Assembly (NCBI GenBank): GCA_947499275.1
Contig: CANMNM010000039.1
Coordinates: 1-8,962, forward strand
Length of the DNA stretch: 8,962 nt
Reading direction: 5' to 3'
Origin: Actinomycetota bacterium
GTDB taxonomy: Bacteria > Actinomycetota > Actinomycetes > S36-B12
The position numbers were made by a program, and so were the translations under genes. Below the pieces are notes generated by a model. The model was not told the origin of the DNA and made no database searches. It saw nothing but the letters and a program-made list of their open reading frames with translations. Numbering within the stretch: position 1 is the first letter of the stretch; each line of letters opens with the position of its first letter. Of this stretch, positions 6,561 through 8,962 are shown piece after piece.

Positions 6561-6854
6561 ATGCCAATTGCCAAGAATCAACCCATTCCCGATGAAACAG
6601 GGTTGAAAGAACATTCTTCGGGCGAAAACCAACTGGTGATTCACGTACTCGCCCCATTAGCAGCGATGGCGGCAACGTGGGCTGCCCGAAAGGCACTGAA
6701 TAGCAGCTACCGCAAGCTGACAGGACACGGCGCACCCGACCCACAGGACGCCCAGGTCGCATTGGGTTCTGCTCTAGCCTGGGCTGCAATCACGGCCGCG
6801 AGTGCGGCCGTTGTCGAAGTTGCGGTTTTCAGGTTTCTCGCGAAAAAAAGCTAG
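6561..6854 (+). CDS. DUF4235 domain-containing membrane protein
   Basis: Small membrane protein of 97 residues, function unknown. After a polar N-terminus of about 24 residues there are two hydrophobic segments (about 25-46 and 67-92). They are separated by a loop, YRKLTGHGAPDPQDAQVA, with the Ala-Pro-Asp-Pro pattern common to DUF4235 proteins. The N-terminal extension is longer than in the homologues I recall. It starts 30 nt after DUF3093, with its own candidate promoter. The stop TAG shares a CTAG with the stop of the opposing DUF4193 gene. Confidence 0.8.
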   Translation: MPIAKNQPIPDETGLKEHSSGENQLVIHVLAPLAAMAATWAARKALNSSYRKLTGHGAPDPQDAQVALGSALAWAAITAASAAVVEVAVFRFLAKKS

Positions 6855-7147
6855 GCACACTCTTTACATACTGGCCCTGATTTACCTTCGTGATCCAGTT
6901 GGCTTTGGTGGTGAACTAAGAAACACGACATACAGGTGAATTCATCCGTTTGTTTTGGAACAACTTCAACTGACAGGTTTTCGCCAGAGAGATCCGCGCC
7001 GGGTAACTCGATTGACTCGGCAAGCTCGGCTTCATCAACGTCTACCGGGGATGAAGCTTTTTCAGCCCGCTGGGCTTTGAGTTCTTCCAGACTATCCTCA
7101 GCGAGCTCCTCGTCAGTCTTACGAGGGGCGTCGTAATCGGTCGCCAT
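6851..7147 (-). CDS. DUF4193 family zinc-ribbon protein
   Basis: Highly conserved actinobacterial protein of 98 residues, role unknown (cf. Rv2699c). The start MATDYDAPRKTDEE and the middle block SIELPGADLSGENLSVEVVP are family hallmarks. The acidic N-terminal half is probably extended. The C-terminus has CMSC (72-75), FLVHH and VCKEC (94-97): two CxxC pairs, probably holding one Zn. A DNA-, RNA- or protein-binding role is possible but unproven. It has a usable Shine-Dalgarno (AAGGGA at 7158-7163, 10 nt from the ATG) and a TAATTT -10 candidate at 7182-7187, giving a leader of roughly 28 nt. Confidence 0.92.
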   Translation of the reverse strand: MATDYDAPRKTDEELAEDSLEELKAQRAEKASSPVDVDEAELAESIELPGADLSGENLSVEVVPKQTDEFTCMSCFLVHHQSQLDHEGKSGPVCKECA

Positions 7148-7157
7148 AGTGTCTCAT

Positions 7158-7187
7158 TCCCTTCGGTTTTGCGGAATCCCGAAATTA
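7158..7187 (-). promoter_or_regulatory. Putative -10 and Shine-Dalgarno of the DUF4193 gene
   Basis: Reading the minus strand, TAATTT (7182-7187) is a -10 candidate and AAGGGA (7158-7163) a Shine-Dalgarno 10 nt before the ATG. No convincing -35 at 16-18 nt is visible. This is a leadered start, unlike ceoB or the DUF3093 gene. Confidence 0.35.
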
Positions 7188-7294
7188 ACTTCCGGGGTGC
7201 GCGCAGATTGTCCCCCACCGTCGATCGAGGTGCGCAGTTGGGTGCCTTTGAGGCTGTTAATCGTTGAAGGATAGGCCTAGTGAGAGAATAAAGT
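7188..7294. other. Divergent intergenic region with short repeats
   Basis: Longest non-coding stretch of the window, between the DUF4193 and gamma-CA genes. It holds an imperfect direct repeat, GGTGCGCGCAG (7196-7206) and GGTGCGCAG (7229-7237), flanking an 8-bp palindrome TCGATCGA (7221-7228). Toward the gamma-CA gene, TTGAGG (7248-7253) with TAGGCC (7272-7277, 18-nt spacer) is a weak promoter candidate. GAGAG (7282-7286), 8 nt before the ATG, is a possible Shine-Dalgarno. No RNA gene or terminator hairpin is seen. Confidence 0.4.
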
Positions 7295-7813
7295 ATGCCA
7301 ATTTACGCATTAGGCGAAAAAACGCCATTCATAGATTCAACCGCGTTCGTTCACCCTGATGCAGTCGTGATCGGGGATGTCCGGGTGGGTCCTCACTCAA
7401 GTATTTGGCCGTGCGCCGTTATACGCGCAGATAGTGGGAAAATTGTGATCGGTTCAGGAACATCGATACAAGATGGCTCCGTGATTCACTGCACTTCAAC
7501 CCACGACACGGTGATTGGCGACAATTGTGTGATCGGCCATGGCGTTCACCTTGAAGGGTGCAGAATTGAGTCAGGCTCACTGATCGGATCGCACGCAGTG
7601 GTTTTGCACAACGCGGTCGTCGGGCCAACCTCCCTGGTTGGCGCCTGCGCGCTTGTCGGAAATAACAAAATAGTTCCTCCTCATGCGCGAGCTTTGGGTG
7701 TACCGGCAACCATTACCGAGGGTGTTGTTACCAGTGCCGACATCGATTCATCAGCCCAAATTTATATTCGCAATGCAGCTTTGTACTTAAAGGGTTTGCG
7801 ACTCCTTGATTAA
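7295..7813 (+). CDS. Gamma-carbonic-anhydrase-like left-handed beta-helix protein
   Basis: Hexapeptide-repeat protein of 172 residues, the usual length for bacterial gamma-CA/YrdA-like proteins, which form trimers with a metal between subunits. Isoleucine-patch repeats such as VVIGDVRVG, TVIGDNCVIG and SLIGSHAVV run through residues 20-125. A C-terminal helix follows (about 148-170). Active-site positions R44 and D46 (VIRADSGK), Q59 (IQDGSV) and metal ligands H65 and H82 (IGH) are kept. The third ligand position, normally His five residues after H82 (HxxxxH), is E87; a histidine sits instead at H85 (GHGVHLEG). Activity as a carbonic anhydrase is therefore uncertain; acyltransferase-like or structural roles are possible. 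The 3' end overlaps the convergent phosphatase gene by 27 nt. Confidence 0.88.
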   Translation: MPIYALGEKTPFIDSTAFVHPDAVVIGDVRVGPHSSIWPCAVIRADSGKIVIGSGTSIQDGSVIHCTSTHDTVIGDNCVIGHGVHLEGCRIESGSLIGSHAVVLHNAVVGPTSLVGACALVGNNKIVPPHARALGVPATITEGVVTSADIDSSAQIYIRNAALYLKGLRLLD

Positions 7814-8632
7814 CAGGTCGTGCGCGCCAGCAGCCATGAGAGCCTGTTCCAATTCTTCATATATTTCTGGGTTACTTGAGATGAGAAGTTTGCCGAGGTC
7901 CCCGTCAATCGGAGCCTCAACTCGACCTCCCGCAAGGGAAACAATGAGCGCACCCGCGGCGTAGTCCCAAGGGTTTAATCCAATTTCGAAGTATCCGTCG
8001 GTAAATCCACTCGCCAGCCAACACAGATCAACAACTGCGCATCCGGATCTTCGAATATCGGCGATTTGCGGGAGAACGCAGGCAACGACTTCTGCCTGCA
8101 ATGCACGACGAATCGGTGAATAGCCGAAACCGGTCGACAGCAAGGCATTATTGAACTGGCCACCACGACGGACTTTGAGTTCTGTCAATGATTCACCAGA
8201 CACACAAAAAGAACCCACGCCTGCAATGCCGACATAGCTTTTATTTGTCTCAGGAATCGCTATGACCCCCACCTGCACAACCCCGTCAATTTCGACACCG
8301 ATAGACACCCCCCATAACGGAATGCCAAAGAGATAATTCGTCGTTCCATCAAGGGGATCAATAATCCATCGCACCCCAGAGCTCCCCATTCGATTCGAGC
8401 CCTCTTCACCCAAGATTGAGTCATTGGGCCTTGATGCGCTAATTAGGTCCACGATTAAGGCCTCCGCACCTCGGTCCATTTCACTAACGAGGTCCGACCC
8501 GCTCGATTTAGTCTCAATATTGAGATCAATTGGCCGCCCATCCTTCAAAAACGCCCCAGCGCTTTGAGCGCACTGCCAGGCGAGTTGGCCGACTTGGTGA
8601 CGCTCCAGCAGAGATTCCAAGGATGCAAACAT
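7787..8632 (-). CDS. suhB: Inositol monophosphatase family protein
   Basis: Mg2+-dependent sugar-phosphate phosphatase of 281 residues, normal family size. It carries the metal-binding motifs GEEG (75-78), WIIDPLDGTTNY (89-100) and PWDYAAGALIVSLAGG (221-236). A lysine at 42 and D53 near the N-terminus match the first metal site region (SDLVSEMDRGAE). The substrate could be inositol-1-phosphate, as for mycobacterial SuhB at the same locus (Rv2701c), or another sugar phosphate such as histidinol phosphate; the sequence alone does not decide. ATG 8632 is the only good start, since a stop lies just upstream in frame. CAGG about 8 nt upstream is a weak ribosome site. It overlaps the gamma-CA 3' end by 27 nt. 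Confidence 0.93.
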   Translation of the reverse strand: MFASLESLLERHQVGQLAWQCAQSAGAFLKDGRPIDLNIETKSSGSDLVSEMDRGAEALIVDLISASRPNDSILGEEGSNRMGSSGVRWIIDPLDGTTNYLFGIPLWGVSIGVEIDGVVQVGVIAIPETNKSYVGIAGVGSFCVSGESLTELKVRRGGQFNNALLSTGFGYSPIRRALQAEVVACVLPQIADIRRSGCAVVDLCWLASGFTDGYFEIGLNPWDYAAGALIVSLAGGRVEAPIDGDLGKLLISSNPEIYEELEQALMAAGAHDLLIKESQTL

Positions 8633-8684
8633 GGGCTTAGCCTGTCACAAATACACCGTTACGGATTGGACGGTGCTCTCACGG

Positions 8685-8690
8685 TAACGT
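8685..8690 (+). promoter_or_regulatory. Putative -10 element of the MFS gene
   Basis: TAACGT fits TAnnnT and lies 9 nt before the ATG at 8700; no Shine-Dalgarno is seen. It overlaps the right arm of a small inverted repeat, CGTTAC (8657-8662) and GTAACG (8684-8689). Confidence 0.35.
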
Positions 8691-8699
8691 TGACACGCG

Positions 8700-8962
8700 A
8701 TGTTGAAATCAGTTTATGAACCTTATGCTGCGGCTCTGCGACTCCGCGGTGCCGCAAAGTTCTCTGGAGCAGGTTTCATCGCTCGAATTCCCTTGGCCAT
8801 GGTTGGTCTGGGAATTCTTCTCTACATCAGCAATAAAACGGGCTCATATGCATTTGCCGGTTTCGTCCAGGCTGCATTCACCCTCACGGCAGCCCTTGCA
8901 GCCGTGGTTTCGAGCCGAATGAGTGATAGATATGGGCAACGAATAGTCCTCATTATTTTGCC
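8700..8962 (+). CDS. MFS transporter (N-terminal part, runs off window)
   Basis: 87 codons of a major facilitator superfamily protein. YEPYAAALRLRGAAKFSGAGFIARIPLAMVGLGILL covers the pre-TM1 region and TM1. GSYAFAGFVQAAFTLTAALAAVVSSRM is TM2. It is followed by motif A in the form SDRYGQR (75-81) at the TM2-TM3 loop. This N-terminus (PGAxKFSxAGFxARxPxxMxGLG type) is frequent in actinobacterial MFS proteins of unassigned substrate, probably exporters. ATG 8700 is preferred because it opens the conserved frame; another ATG at 8716 is in a different frame. It is divergent from the inositol-phosphatase gene across 67 bp. Confidence 0.85.
   Translation, partial: MLKSVYEPYAAALRLRGAAKFSGAGFIARIPLAMVGLGILLYISNKTGSYAFAGFVQAAFTLTAALAAVVSSRMSDRYGQRIVLIIL

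Noticed and set aside
1..8962. Mobile element, CRISPR array, defence system, tRNA or rRNA
   Set aside because: No transposase, integrase, spaced direct repeats, cloverleaf or rRNA-like stretch was seen. Nearly all the sequence is accounted for by conserved chromosomal genes.

Overview
The window reads as chromosomal DNA of an actinobacterium with moderate GC (about half by eye). The evidence is the gene order: an APC-type permease divergent from a ceoB-ceoC (TrkA) pair, then DUF3159, an OB-fold protein, DUF3710, dut, DUF3093, DUF4193 and an inositol-monophosphatase gene. From memory, this is close to the Mycobacterium tuberculosis Rv2690c-Rv2701c block and its Streptomyces counterpart. The tight packing (4-nt ATGA overlaps, overlapping convergent ends, promoters inside neighbouring genes) and moderate GC suggest a streamlined lineage, perhaps planktonic. 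That last point is inference; I cannot name a genus.

Left part (1-3281), potassium handling. A minus-strand permease gene, lacking only its last few dozen codons, diverges from ceoB. It carries the residue pattern of the KimA/KUP-type K+ importers. CeoB and CeoC are both RCK (TrkA-N/TrkA-C) proteins and are translationally coupled. No TrkH/TrkG pore is visible, so the permease is the natural candidate partner or co-regulated transporter.

Middle part (3272-6048), a minus-strand operon read right to left: PaaI-like hotdog thioesterase, dut (dUTPase), DUF3710, OB-fold protein, DUF3159 membrane protein. Junctions are 4-nt overlaps or gaps of at most 47 nt. Only dut has a firmly known role here, removing dUTP. 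The companions are conserved actinobacterial proteins of unknown function.

Right part (6054-8962). DUF3093 and DUF4235 (small membrane proteins) run forward. A DUF4193 zinc-ribbon protein faces them and shares a CTAG with DUF4235 as overlapping stop codons. A gamma-carbonic-anhydrase-like beta-helix protein follows, whose usual third metal-ligand histidine position holds Glu. It converges, with a 27-nt overlap, on an inositol-monophosphatase-family gene. An MFS transporter gene begins divergently at 8700 and runs off the window.

Several genes have no Shine-Dalgarno but a -10-like hexamer 6-9 nt before the start codon, so leaderless transcripts are likely. No gene-free stretch exceeds 150 bp. 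I saw no rRNA, tRNA, CRISPR array, insertion sequence, phage or defence gene. The window is a conserved housekeeping block, and its interest lies in uncharacterised conserved proteins and unusual gene junctions.
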